Of a DNA stretch of 64,000 nt, positions 47,806 through 59,949 are shown piece by piece. Under the pieces are notes generated by a model. The model ran no database searches. It worked only from the letters and a program-made list of their open reading frames with translations, and was not told where the DNA came from. The position numbers and the translations under genes are program-made. This stretch comes from Sclerodactyla briareus (lineage: Eukaryota; Echinodermata; Holothuroidea; Dendrochirotida; Sclerodactylidae): contig JAODTK010005376.1 of the NCBI GenBank assembly GCA_026419785.1, positions 124,001-188,000 on the forward strand, written 5' to 3'. Positions within the stretch are counted from its first letter, which is position 1; every line of letters begins with the position of its first letter.

Positions 47806-48785
47806 TTGACTCCCAAAACCTATAATGAACGAATTTGAGAATATCGGATTTTTTTTGTCCCGAACTGCTACATTAGTTAATGTATTTTTTTTTTTTATTC
47901 CAACTGAATTCTGCATTTCCAGATTCAAATTTGACCATCTGGCCTTTCTCTTCAGTAATATATTTAAAGGTAATTCGGTGATTTAGGAACAGAGGAGAAC
48001 TCTATTAAATTTCATTCGTTTCCATTGAGGGTTTCACAGTTGTACATTCCTTTTCTAACGTTCAGGCATTGCAGAAACTATACCGGAATGATGAAATGGA
48101 AATCCCTTGCTTCTTGATACCATTACGGGTTTTCTGAAATTTCCATGCGACAGAATTGTTCCGTCCTCAGCCAAAACTGCTGCTTCATGCACTCATATCA
48201 AATTTGCCGTGAAATTGACTGGTATGAAGACGTAAATTATTGTCAAATTCGAGACATAGTGTCCTGAAAAACTTTCTTTATGGATTGAGTTTGAGATTTT
48301 TCCATAATAGCATTTTACGCCACAATCAGAGATGTTCTGAAGTTATTTTTCTCAAAATGGACTCTCGTGGGCTTTTGAGAACCAGGGTAAAAATTTACTT
48401 TTTCGAATTTGTTCGCACACCAAAATAATGAGATATTTTATTTATTATTCCGATTTACATTCATGAATGATGGGTAAAAGAGTCGGTTAGCAAAGAGCTA
48501 ATCTAACAGAGGCCGAAATAATCTCCAATTAAGAAATCTTTGAAAAATTACATATAGAATCTCCATGAAAAGGTAATATTTGATAAAGTGATATTTAAAC
48601 GTAGCCATAGAAATCCATTGATATAATAATTCATAAATCGTACGAAGCAAATGTGAATCAAATGAGATAATCATCAATGGATTAATAATATTAATGAGAC
48701 TCCTTTGTCAAGTGAAACCATGTAGAATGAAATCATCATACAATTACCTAATATACCATCATAAAAATCTTTCAAAATCGTTCAA
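47806..48785. other. AT-rich DNA, possibly decayed LINE body
   Basis: Sits upstream (minus strand) of the LINE C-terminal piece and is rich in A/T with several T-runs. I could not read RT motifs in it. Confidence 0.3.
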
Positions 48786-48990
48786 CATATAACTTCATGA
48801 AATTCATATTATTTCGTGAATTAATGCGTAAAACTGCTTAATGATTGAGCCTCCTTGATACAGTTTTGGGGTAAGTGATTCCAGTCTCTGGCAGCATTGC
48901 ATGAAAAGCGGTCGTTTGTGGGATTCATTGATGTTGATAGGAAGAAACATACTCCTTCTATTCATTAGGAAAAAGTAACAAATCAGTTTT
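48786..48990 (-). mobile_element. LINE 3' end, W-N-x-L-P motif
   Basis: Minus strand reads ININESHKRPLF, then one frame over SFSCNAARDWNHLPQNCIK and EAQSLSSFTH. This is the conserved C-terminus of CR1/L2/Rex-like LINE ORF2 proteins (consensus R-A-x-x-W-N-x-L-P ... A-x-S-L-x-x-F-K). A single frame change at about 48908 separates the two halves. It belongs to a different lineage from the piece at 47.7 kb. Confidence 0.65.
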
Positions 48991-49039
48991 GAATGCATGA
49001 GGAGTGAGTAAGAATCATGGAGGTATTATACTGGAGAGG

Positions 49040-49520
49040 ACATTGGAGCGCGTATTGTGTGCCTTGTTCAATTTCCCGTCAGAGAACACAAACTCGAAGT
49101 TGAGGAGGCGCCTATTGTGTATAAGCCATCGTTACCACGTTTCAGTTTGTTTACTCTCTATCTGGCGAATTTCTTCTTCGACATAGCCCCCCGAAAATAC
49201 CTTTGTTGCTCCATAGTAAGGTGTATGCAATAGTGCAAGATTCTGCAACCTTCAGTGAGTGTTACCCTGTTTCAGAAACGTGGGAAAGTCAGATGAATTA
49301 TTACGGAAGTACAGAACAACGTCCAATTCGGGAATACGACTCGATTGCGTCTGACAGAAACACCATCTAGGCGCGAAGTTCGGTAACATCACTGCGTGAC
49401 AGTCTTAATATGTTCATGCTCGAATTAGAGGAGGCTGTCAATGTCGCCCAATCACATGTCACTAAAACACTAATATAAGTGAGGGCGCTGGTTTCGGCTT
49501 AGCACACGATTCTACAATCG
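49040..49520 (+). repeat. Dispersed repeat B, copy 2
   Basis: Block-by-block match to 22190-22830, for example TATTGTGTGCC, GAAGTTGAGGAGG, CTCCATAGTAA, GCAAGATTCTG, GTGAGTGTTACCCTGTTTC, TTACGGAAGTAC and CGATTGCGTCTGACAGA. Ends near GTGAGGGCGCTGGTTTCGG, which also appears at 22203 as ATGAGGGCGCTGTTTCCGA on the other side of the first copy, so the order may be rearranged. Confidence 0.6.
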
Positions 49521-51949
49521 TACACCGACTTATGTTCTGTATGGAGCTTCAGTACAAGCATGTCCGGCCGGGCTTGGTAAGAATTAGACTGCTAACTCCA
49601 AATAATGCATTAGCTATTCGATGATTGCATCATTCGCATCAGGAAGTAGTGAGGGCGCGCCCACGCCACCCACCCTGGAACAAATCCCTTTCAACGACAC
49701 TGTACGTGTTGACGTGCAACGCGTCATATTCATACGTCATATGGTAGATGCATCATTGGGTTGTTTATGAGACGGCGATATTTTCAGATTGACCTTAAAA
49801 AATCACGAATTAATTAGAATTTTGTTTGAAAAGACCGCGCCTCTATTCATTACTGCTGGCATTTAGCTCAATATCACCTTAGGTGGCCTATACAATGGTT
49901 TCATTTTGGCGGGGGGGGGGGGGGGGGGGGGGCGGAAATTTGAGCAGTGCCCGGTACACTGAATTTAATCAATTCCCTGCGTGGGGTTCAGGTGATGTGG
50001 CGTCGCCAGTGTGATTCAAGCGATCGCATTTGGATTTTAATGGCATAGAACTGAGATGGTTGCAATAGGCCATTGTCCCTCGTGAGGTTCCACGCATGTT
50101 TTGTCAATATTATTATTAGCATTACCACTGTGTAACTCCTTTGTTGCAAATTGTTCAACAATTTTAAACAACCTATGAAAGGGCCTATAGATCACATTAC
50201 GATCTTAATGGTAATTGTGATGACGGATGTGTCGGTATTTATAGCCACCTGATCCAGCAGACAGTGAGCCTTACGCAATCCTGATCAGGCTTCACACCGC
50301 AAAATGCATAGGCTATTTCTGATAGGATCTGACTGGCCATCGTTTTTTTGATTCCTTGATCTGTCTGGACATGAAGGGTGTGTATTTTTCGTCACGCACG
50401 ATTCTTGTGGACACAAATTGGCTTAACAGTCACCTATAGCCCTTCATTCAAGATGAGTTAAGTTGGCAAGCTGTTGCGCTTTTTTCAATACAACCTTAAC
50501 TATTTAGGACTAATTGTCTTTTCCATTCAGTGCGCGTGTGAAGGAATTTCTCTAAACTGCCCCTTGCCCATCCGTATTCCACTCTTTATTCTTCACAGGT
50601 GTTACTCGTAGCCTATGCATACAATGAGAGGTTCACGCATATTAGTCTTGATTGTACCTGGTAGCAATTTGGTACCATAGCGGTCCCGCATTGAGAGTGA
50701 ATTTTTGGGGCGTATTGCCGATCTACAGCCAACAGAATTTTCCAACAGTCATTCCTCTACGCAAGCCAATCTGTAATTTCCCTACATTGTTTCGAAGTGG
50801 CATTATTCTTTTCCCTCATTTTTTATTAATAAACCAACCGATCACCACAAATATTCTTTTTGATGTGTATAAAAACATCAACAACCGAAACAATTACTCA
50901 TATGGAAATATCTAAAATATCATATCCGTAGAAAAACATTAAAATTATTAACAATAGCCACGGCAAAGGGAGAAAAGTGAAGGGTCGGGCTTTTTTCATC
51001 AAAGTTACCCTATATTAGAACAGGAATTACTTCACTTCTTATATAAAATGTCACAAACCTGTAATTCTGACGGACATGTCTCTACATGCAGATAAACTGA
51101 AATCAATATACGATTACGAATTAATCTTTCCAGTGTTGGTTCGTCCCACCTACGGAGTCGACCTACCCCCTAACCAGACTGCAAGTCCGATACATCCACC
51201 AACCACGTGAACCACGTCAGACGTGGGATGAAGCACCTGGGGCGGGAAAGGGGCTACTTGGGTTAGCATCATAATTACTCAGTCTTCGATCATGCACTGG
51301 AAATTCACCGTAATGAAGCAGAACGAAACTCGATTCCTTAGACGGGGTGTGGGCGGAACGGGGGTGCGACGGTGTGACCAATCCCCTTTCCCCGGGCTCT
51401 CCTCAGCGGGAATTTGCTGTCTAAACAATTCAATCAATGTTTGGTCTGGTTCCCCCCCCCCCCTCTAAATTTGATGCTTCCCGCGCCACTGGAAATGAGT
51501 ACCGGATGTTCTTACCTTGATAAGAAAATTCATAACGCGAAAGAATACAACAATAATAATTTCAGATTGTGGGATAGAGACCCATTGACCCTTTATGAAA
51601 TTACCCATACTCTATCTTATATGGAAAGTTATATATAGGCGGGGTAACGTAACCATCCTCATTGACAGGGCAACACACCGAAATTAAAACAGGAGACAGC
51701 AAGAAATTGGCGATGGAGTACTCGGTCCAACTAATGAGGAATGAAAGTCAACCTGTTTTTATTCTCACAGAACTGAATTACGCTGAATTATCGCCATTAT
51801 ATTCTCTTTGAAATGAGGACTACAGAATATGATGAAAAGCCATTGGGCTACTAGAGTGGAAACCATTTAAATTCCAACCTTTTGATCAGCTCCTCTGAAA
51901 ATGGATTCAGGCAGTAGGCGTACCGCAATTGTTTAATACAAAAACGGAT
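49521..51949. other. No recognisable gene
   Basis: G-run of about 23 bases at 49910-49932, C-run at 51452-51464. Frames of 74-87 codons here have no motif. Confidence 0.45.
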
Positions 51950-52500
51950 CTGGATCATGAGGAAGATATTACTCGGGAACCGTGGCGTCCTATAGAGAAT
52001 TCATGGAAACTTGCAGAGAAAAAAGTCCATCAGTTGTTTTTTTATGCTAGTAGACTTTGACGAGGCATTTGATATCTTCAGTCTTAACATTTTTGTTTCA
52101 ATTTACCCATGCGTTTTGATTCATTGGATCAGTACTAATGTATTTTCCAATGCATACGACATTTGTTCAACGATTTCGTGAAGGCAAACGTGTCCCCCAT
52201 TTTTCAGGCGTGGCCATAATCAAGTCCCCGCAATATTTTCGAACGTAAGAGAAAATATACAGTCACATCCTTACGGATCGCCATAATCAGTGATGATATT
52301 GCGATTATACATTCCAATCCCGCCATGTTTAGGTCCGCCCAAAATCGCATTAGCGACCGGGCGTGATTGTTCTGGATGAGGTACTTCCCGGAAATTATGC
52401 GATTCTGCGAAGACCGAATACCTCAGAGGTGGAAACACTGTCGTCAAATTTGGTTCGCAGCTGGTTTTCCATTTGTTTAACTCATCGCTAGGCTCTTGAC
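51950..52500 (+). mobile_element. Decayed LINE reverse-transcriptase fragment
   Basis: At 52044 one frame reads MLVDFDEAFDIFS, resembling RT motif A (F-V-D-F-x-x-A-F-D). In another frame at 52289 the sequence reads SDDIAIIHSNP, resembling the F-A-D-D-I-A-L box, with the first aspartate pair retained. Near 52405 EYLRGGNTVVKFGS resembles the Y-L-G-S...G-G segment that follows the thumb. Order and spacing (about 80 and 38 residues) fit a LINE with deletions. Frame changes between motifs show that it is not functional as assembled. Confidence 0.5.
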
Positions 52501-53339
52501 GATATTATGTACATTAACGTTGCTGGCGTTAAAAAAGGATGTATTTCTCCAAGGAATCATTACTGTAATTGCATGACCTTTGCTCTGATTTTGACTGATT
52601 GTGACCTACGATATGGACTGGTAGCAATAGTGCCTCCTTTTTTCGTTAATTTTTTTTTTTTTTGCTTTATTGCGTACGATTGTGGTTAGTTTATACTTTT
52701 ATATACTTATCCCCTAAGTGCGGAAGCGGAGTGCGGTACGTATAACTCCATGAAGTAAAATATCACGTGAGCATAATGGAAAGGTGTCCTGATAATGCTT
52801 TAGGCTGGCATGGAGTTGGTTTTCCATTGGAGCAGCATTAATCTCAAGAAATGGAATTAGACTGAGCAGACTGCCACAATTTACCACATGGGCCAATACG
52901 GGGGTAATGCCGCATCACTGCAGTGGATTTATGGATTATCTCCCACAACGTCTGTATACATGAGCGCAGCATTTCTAATCATAATGGTCACATTTCAGCA
53001 CACCGTCACGTTTATTTTTTGACGTTAATTCGCTTCTTTATCACGTTTCGCTGCCGCCTTGGCAATTAAAAAATGGCGCCAACTCAACAACCGTAGTTCA
53101 CGATAACCTTTGAAAATCCTTGCTGGAACAATCCACATACCACGACTGGAACCAAACAACTCATGCTACTGTTACAACTCAGTTCTTTCCCTTTCCCTTC
53201 CCCCGCCCCTCCTAAAAAATCACACCATTACGTTCTGTAAGTTTTATTGCTTTAATTTTACGAAGGTGCCAGACTAGAAAAGTTCATGCACCTTTCTGGT
53301 TCCTCTACTTCCTCACTGTACGTTTAATTAGCCGATACT
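52501..53339. other. No recognisable feature
   Basis: A 60-codon frame at 52507-52689 ends in a hydrophobic stretch encoded by a T-run; not supported. Confidence 0.4.
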
Positions 53340-53512
53340 ACATATATATATATATATTATATAATATATAATTATATAATTATATATATATATATATCTA
53401 TATATATATAATAATCTATATATATATATATTATATTATTATAGATCTATATATATATATATTACTATATTGTATATTATCATATATTTTTATATTATTA
53501 ACTGAAACTAAT
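53340..53512. repeat. (TA)n low-complexity tract
   Basis: Nearly pure TATATA with interruptions, directly beside the inverted-repeat element at 53553. AT tracts are common insertion neighbourhoods. Confidence 0.9.
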
Positions 53513-53552
53513 AATTCGATTCCCCATTTAGATATCCCCCGCATCCACTTAT

Positions 53553-54369
53553 CATCCGGGAGATTCTCCAAACGGGAAGAACCTATTTCTTCTCCCGAAC
53601 AGGAGAATCTGTATGCAAATGCTAGTAACACGCCATGCTGATGAATGACGGCCAGTCGTTTCCGATGGCGGTCTTCCCGTGTTTTTAAAAAAAACAGAAC
53701 CCACGAAGCGAGTCAAGCCCAGAACTTTCGCCTATTAGGACCATGCGTAGATAACGTAGTAACAAGTAAGACTTCCCTACGGTTTTATGGTAGCTACCCT
53801 TCTTGGAGCCTCACGCCTTCAATGAGGTCGAGGCAAGGGTTTGCTAGGACTGAAAATACCCAGACCTTCGCTACGGCCCTTCACCAGACAACAATGATGA
53901 CTAGGTGCATCAAACACACGCACTGTAGAAACCCGGTCGGATTTAATGTACCGCCGTTGAACTGCCGCCTCAGTGCAATGGCCGACAACGGTCATTGTGT
54001 TGTCCCGCCGCTGTAAGCGGAGCTATGTACGATCCCGCGCACATGGCAACGGTTAATTTGCTACGCCTGTACCCGCTCTACGGGTAATTGAGATAATAAC
54101 AGTTCCCTAGTTTTTCCTCCCGAAACGACCTTTTGACTATAGTTTCATACCAAGCTTTTTTTTGTAGCCTATTTATACATCCTATTGGTAATATTTTTTA
54201 AACTTCTTCTACGTAAATGGGTTTTTCAGAAGACTGTTATAACATTTGAACACATCTCCTGATATGGCCAACGACTTGCATTGTGGGTAGAATTCCATAG
54301 TCCCGGATGTCACAAATTCTCCCAAACAGGAAGATTGGTATTCTCCCGAACAGGAGAATCTCCCGACTG
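53553..54369. mobile_element. 817-bp inverted-repeat element with CTTAT duplication
   Basis: Left end CATCCGGGAGATTCTCCAAAC then GGGAAGAACC; right end, reverse-complemented, CAGTCGGGAGATTCTCC then TGTTCGGGAGAATACC. Just inside each end is a second copy, TTCTCCCGAACAGGAGAATC at 53591-53610 and TTCTCCCAAACAGG near 54317. CTTAT (extendable to CTTATCAT on one reading) flanks both sides at 53548-53552 and 54370-54374, consistent with a 5- or 8-bp target duplication. The 123-codon frame at 53645-54016 shows no transposase motif, so the element is probably non-autonomous. Confidence 0.7.
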
Positions 54370-54374
54370 CTTAT

Positions 54375-54984
54375 CATGTTCTTCATTATGGATCGTACCC
54401 CTCAGGAATGGCCATCGTGATCTCGGGGCCCACTCGGTGCATTGAATTTGATTGTAATGCAACAATGTGTAATCGTTTCATATTCGTGATCTCATGTGAT
54501 TGATGGGTGGAATAAACGAGCAACGTTTTTTGTTTATTTTGGCGAATCGAGTTTAGTTTTAATAGGCTACAGTGATGTTAGTCTGGTGCGTTTGGTTGCA
54601 ACGAATAGCGTCGGTCATCGCAGGTCATCGAATCAGTCAACATGCTTTGTGAATGTTCAGGAGGAAGTTTGTTTATGAATTGCGATGGAATGTGGTCAGC
54701 AGTATCTTCAGACCCGAGAATTCAGTCCAATTTCCAGACATGATGCCAAGTTTCTCAAGTGGGCAGTGATTTTCCACTATTCCTGTGACCCTAGCTATTC
54801 TGTTGTCTCCTTGTCAGACTTAGGGCGACCTCTATTTTATCAATGTAAAAATCAAGCCGACTAAACTAAAATAGTCTTGCGTCCTTGTTGTTGTTGATAA
54901 AAAATAAAAATAGACGAAAAAAAAAACAGACCTGGTCGCATAACAGGTATCTATTTCCTACAAAAACTCACATATAGCATTTTC
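54375..54984. other. No recognisable feature
   Basis: Ends in A-rich text with (TTG)n near 54885. No gene. Confidence 0.4.
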
Positions 54985-55193
54985 AACATTTTAGTTTAGG
55001 GAAAAAAGGGGTCGGATGACAAAATTCTCATGATGACCCTGAAGCCACAACCACCCAAAAGAGGAGAACCGCCGACCCAGATGCCTAAAAAATTCACCAA
55101 CTTCTTGAAAAATCATCAACACGGTTCTTGAACCTGAACGCATTCACAACAACTCTTGACAGAACAACATCTCCAGGAAGGCTATTCCACTCA
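54985..55193 (-). mobile_element. LINE 3' end (W-N-S-L-P) with shared 3' tail
   Basis: Minus strand reads EWNSLPGDVVLSRVVVNAF followed by RFKNRVDDF in one open frame, the C-terminus of a CR1/jockey-like LINE ORF2. Downstream, the 3' untranslated TTTTTTAGGCATCTGGG and GGTGGTTGTGGCTTCAGGGT text is shared with 62345-62460 behind another LINE copy, so the two are one family. Confidence 0.7.
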
Positions 55194-55213
55194 TTTTTTT
55201 TTTTTTTTTTTTC
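55194..55213 (-). repeat. Poly(A) tail of a LINE insertion
   Basis: Eighteen or so T on the plus strand, which is a poly(A) run for the minus-strand LINE fragment that ends here. It lies directly against the next LINE copy's W-N-S-L-P codons. Confidence 0.65.
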
Positions 55214-55420
55214 TTAAACAAGTGACATGAGGAAGGGCGAAACCATAATTGCCTAAACAAAAAGGCAAACCCCCAAGCAGCAGAGAAACTAAATGGAAGA
55301 GGAGAGATCCAGCTTGTGATACTACTTTTGAACCGCTGGAGGTCAAATCATGAGGAAATCATCCCGAGGAAGGCTATTCCAGGCGCGCGAAGTGCGAGGA
55401 AACAAGATCGAAAGTTGTGT
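55214..55420 (-). mobile_element. Second LINE 3' end with poly(A)
   Basis: Minus strand reads WNSLPRDDF and, one frame over, FDLQRFKSSITSWI, the W-N-S-L-P...D-L-x-x-F-K pattern of a LINE ORF2 C-terminus. It runs on to the poly(A) at 55194-55213. Upstream, 55421-55600 may be more of the same element (AACAGCCTTGTCGGCAGAA) but could not be assigned. Confidence 0.55.
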
Positions 55421-55607
55421 AGTGATTCCTGCCATATAACGATATCAAACTTTTTTGACACCTTGTCCTTGAACAGCCTTGTCGGCAGAATTTTAACAGT
55501 GGCAAGTACTGTCACTGTGAGTGGTTATAACAATGTAAATGTTGGGTGCGGGCTGACTAGAACATTGACTGGGCGCCCATCGTTCTACACAGTGATCTTA
55601 AGATTTA

Positions 55608-55961
55608 GCCGCGTTTCCATGCACCGGACGGCGGGCACGCGGACATGCTGAAGTGACCCGTTTCCATGTCCTCAGGCGGTCGGGGGGCGTTTTCTCGAAA
55701 TCACGCACCTAGTGTGTATATGCGCTATATAAGATCCGATGTAGCCTATTATTATTTCTTTTATTATTGTATTATTCATTTTTTTACAATTATTATTATA
55801 ATTATTATTATATTATCAACCCCCGGACGCATATGCCACTAGTGTTTAAACCCTAAACGCGGTTGTTTTTAGTTTCTTAGAACCATTGTTCTAATGTCAA
55901 ACGATAGCGCTTTAACTTTCGCATTGTCCGCTTGCCCCCGCCCGCGTTGCAGGAAACGCGC
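55608..55961 (+). mobile_element. Harbinger-like MITE, copy 2
   Basis: A 354-bp element. Left end GCCGCGTTTCCATGCACC; right end, reverse-complemented, GCGCGTTTCCTGCAACG. TTA flanks it exactly on both sides (55605-55607 and 55962-55964), a TWA target duplication typical of PIF/Harbinger. The interior has the ATT-rich tract and the CCGGACGCATA and AACCATTGTT blocks shared with copy 1 at 298-1014. Confidence 0.75.
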
Positions 55962-55964
55962 TTA

Positions 55965-58639
55965 AGGGGCTCCAATTGAATCAAGGAGATAATAATTTAT
56001 ATGAACTATTGGTATAAATTTCAACATTTGCTCCCAAAGAAAAAATGATGGCCTAGTGACACCATAACAATACATTTACTTGACAAACGCCTACAAAAGA
56101 TGCAGGGGTATACATTCCTCTTCCTAATACATCTAGGCTGGAGTTGACAGAAGAACTTCACCTGTGTGATGTTTCCCAGCATGAACCTTTCTCTGATATA
56201 AATTGCAAATTTGTGAAGATGAAGCTGGCAGTACTGACTCTGATTTTTGTTTATGCCCCACGCAGGGAGTCAGCTGATTATAATGCAAGGGGGAACAGAT
56301 CCGAGAGTATGGCATCACATGGAAGACCTGGGTAGATGTACAATGACTTTATCCAGATAAAGAATCATGTGGAAAAAAGTAACACTCAGGCCTAGCCTTC
56401 AGGCCCGAACACTCGGCCTAGCCCTCACCTCCATGAAAACATTGGCTGAGCTTGGGTGTACAATCCATCTCTCAATGGTCTACGCTAGGCCTCATGCTAG
56501 GCCTATACATGATATACACAACCATAGCCTATGCCTTACTGCTATGCTATCACACTTACATTTTGGTGTTGATTGAGTTGTATATATGTATTCCCCCAAG
56601 TCCAATGAGTTTGCAATCTTGGTGGTCCCATCCATGTCTTAAATGCCACAAGGTCACTGCGGGTGAGGTCAAAGACACTCAAATGAGTCAGCAGTACATT
56701 ATGCAATAAGCAAAGGCATAGGCCTACCTCCCCTCCCCAACTCCTTACTTCATTCAGCCAGGACACATGAATTCGAACAGTGGAGGAGGTGGAGGGTTAA
56801 TTTGGGACGTTTATTTTTAGCCTGAACCTAAGTTTTGCTTTTTCTCTTGGTGCTCACAAAAAACACCAGACGACTACAGGGTCAACATTCCTCTCACACA
56901 GTGTCACACATACCCCATATTTACACAACACTCACTTTGACGTTGTGTGTGAGATCTCTATTACTGAACATATAAATGTTGTTTTTGTATTGGGTCCTAT
57001 TCCCAATTTGCAAGTTGCCCCAAAGATTAACTGGACAGTCTGGACCTGTTTCATGTAATTACGATTATTAGCCCTTACCAATTTTTTGGAAATAGGTTCA
57101 TCTACCCTTTTGGGCGATGAGACCTTCGTGTTTTTGGTAATTCCCCCCCCCCCCCCTCTCCAAAAAAAATACACCCTTATGCCTATGCTCTCTGTCAGGG
57201 AGGGGCATGGCCCCCACTTCCAGGAAAAGTTGATACCTGGTGTTTTTTTTGGGACAAAACAGGTGGGGCAGTAATGTATGGGATGTTGAGGAAATTGATT
57301 CTGGCAACCACAACATTTGCGCACGCTACTGCCTGGCATCACCATGCCATCTGAGTATAAGCCCTATACTGCTTCCATCGGCCATTTACTCTCACTCATG
57401 AAACAGTATCACAGAACAGTACACAATCTGTCAGGACACTGGGACCAGGGACACTTGGGCAGTGATCCAACAAACTGTCACCAGTAAGGACCCATACCTT
57501 TGTGATTCAAATGGAAAACAGAATGCCAGCAAAATAGAATTTGCACTTAAAACTAAGGTAAATGAACCCCTCATTGGGCCTTTTCTGACCTTGCATCACA
57601 TGAATGTTTTTTGGAACATGCCCCCTACCTCCTTCACAGGAGCCCAAAATTATCAAATATCATGTTGTATCCTGCCATTTAGCATTAATATTCAGTTTTC
57701 AGTCCTACTGTCAACGATGTTATACCCCACTAAACTAGCTGTGTCCACTCATGGCACTGTCAAAACGGCGCAGCTACACACCCCAAAGACCATCATACCC
57801 GGACACTTCCAGTGTCACGGGATATAACTAATAAGATATAATATAAGAAAACTTCATGAGATCTTCTCTCAATACATACATCAACATTAGATTATTCAAG
57901 TGATTTAAGGTCATATTGGAATATCTCCCATTCAGTTGCCCAAATACACTAACCGACACAGCCTACTGACAACAGGCTCCAAATTCCATGCGAATATTGA
58001 TCCCTGACACCTTAAAGACATGTAGAAAACATGTACTTTCCAGCCAAATAGACAAACCAGGGGAGACAGAGCTACCAGGCCAACCTAACAATGTCATGTG
58101 GGGAGGTCACTGGCTCGTAGACCTGTCAGCCCACAATGCAGGGGCCATTTTCTTCTAGTTAATATCGCAGCTATTAATGCCGAGTAGGAGGGGAAGCCCA
58201 GGTCAAGTGCCAAATGACGACTAATAGACAGCTGTCAACAGTGATAAATGATATTTTTATCAGACTGCTGGCCAATATTAAAGACCTATTGACGGGGTAG
58301 TCAATTGAATGCAGGGGAACACTACATTACTGTGAAGAGGCAGTAGGTAAAAATCCAAATAACATTGCTAAAAACTCACTTAACGCATACTAAGGCAATA
58401 ATTATCCTTGTTGTGACCAGAACAATACTTGACGTACATACTGTTCCTAAAATTTCAACATGCCAAGCAATTACACTGTAAGTGGTTCCAAAAAAACATT
58501 AGTTTTTTGTCCATAAGTGACTTTGGAATACCTTTGATACATGACAGTTTTTTATGAAATATGTTTACTCTCGATGAAAGCACTACGTTCCTACAATCAT
58601 TGTGCATCTCAAGTGTACTGGCCGATGCTCTCGCCAAAA
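55965..58639. other. No recognisable gene
   Basis: An AGGCCTA-rich patch at 56385-56510 (five or more copies of GGCCTA). C-run at 57141-57156. Frames of 85-137 codons at 56452, 56932 and 57462 show no domain. Confidence 0.45.
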
Positions 58640-59720
58640 GGTATCAGAACCACCCTTTGATCCCTTGTAACTTGAGAACCACGTGCCGATTTGAAACGGA
58701 GTTTTGTTTTGTGTATTCATCACGCAGAGCATTCTGCCACATTCTTTGCACCCACAGTCACAGGTCAATTACTTGGACCATTTCATCGCAGGTACCTTTG
58801 AGATTCGAAATGGCCACAAAAATTGATCGGGTCGGGCCCAAAACAAGGAAAGGTCAAAAGGAGGCAAAGGTCACACTGCAATGGATTCACTGATTAGATC
58901 ACTTTGGCACCCTCCCACCTTGACAACATATGGTTTCATGTTATGCCAAAAAACTAGTTTTTGACCTCTAATTGACCTTTATGACCTTGGATGACGTACC
59001 CTTCTATAAAAACTTTACTTGGTCTGAGATGCCCGCAGTCCCTACACCATTAGTAACCCCTAATTATACTGCCGATGCATATTTTCCAAAAAGTATTCAA
59101 AAACCAACCTTGACCCCCTTGTAACTTGAGAACCGAGTGCCCGATTAAGCGGGAGTTATATCATCTATTCAGCACACAGGCCTGTCACATATCCAAAAAT
59201 TGACAGTTTAATTTTCTTTGCCCTGTAACTCTAAAAATAGGCCCATCTATTCGAGATTTGACCTAACCTTTTTGACCTCTCAGAGGTAGTTTGACACTGA
59301 TTTCTAACAAACACCATGACAAATCACTATAACATCCTTAACACTGCACGAACTTTTCAAATGAAAAACTTTGACCCTGATTATCGTCGCACACAAGGTC
59401 ACATGGGGTCAAGTTATGGTCCCTTTCGATCGGCAGGTACTTGAGATCCGAAAATGGCCACGAAATTTGACATTCGGCCCAAAACATGGTAAATGTCAAA
59501 TTGAGGTCACGGTCACACGGATGGGGTCAACGATTGATCCCAATGGCGCACCTTCCACCTCGGCAGATGTTCGGTTTTCATGTTGGCCAAAAAACTAGTT
59601 TTTTTAAAAACCCCTAATGACCTTGATGACCTTGGAATGAACATTACCGTTATGTTTGAATATGGATCCTTCTCATCATCGCAACTAGTCCCAAAAGCAG
59701 CGATGTAGGACCTTGCTAAT
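58640..59720. repeat. Tandem duplication, two diverged units
   Basis: Unit 1 (about 58640-59040) and unit 2 (about 59095-59700) share, in order, CCCTTGTAACTTGAGAACC (58662 and 59116), GGTACYTTGAGATYCGAAA, ATGGCCACRAAA, CGGCCCAAAACA, GGTCACACKG, the CACCTTCCACCTCGGCA-type block, GGTTTTCATGTT, GCCAAAAAACTAGTTTTT and AATGACCTTGATGACCTTGGA-type text. Unit 2 has about 190 extra bases near 59190-59380. Rich in TGACCT hexamers like the units at 4.6 kb. Confidence 0.75.
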
Positions 59721-59894
59721 GGGAGTCTTGCCCTTTTTGATATTCAGATTTTGGCCTCTCATTGACTTTTGTGACCTTGACGGGCAACCAGAGAAATAGC
59801 GGATCAACTACAAACAACCACATGACAACCCACATGCGGATATGAACTTGTACATGCTTGCGTTCTCTCCAGATATCGTCCGGAACAAAATGGT

Positions 59895-59935
59895 GTCACA
59901 CCACACCACACACACACACACACCACACACGGACA
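59895..59935. repeat. (CA)n microsatellite
   Basis: CACACA run with breaks, directly downstream (minus strand) of a LINE fragment. Confidence 0.85.
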
Positions 59936-59949
59936 CACCCACCATACTT

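Noticed and set aside
56144-56335. Frame containing VLTLIFVYAPRRE, reminiscent of a LINE endonuclease V-Y-A-P motif
   Set aside because: Only one short motif; flanking residues do not match the endonuclease, and no RT follows.
56932-57345. 137-codon minus-strand frame with a CCGCQNQ start
   Set aside because: No family pattern; crosses a C-run and is overlapped by other frames on both strands.
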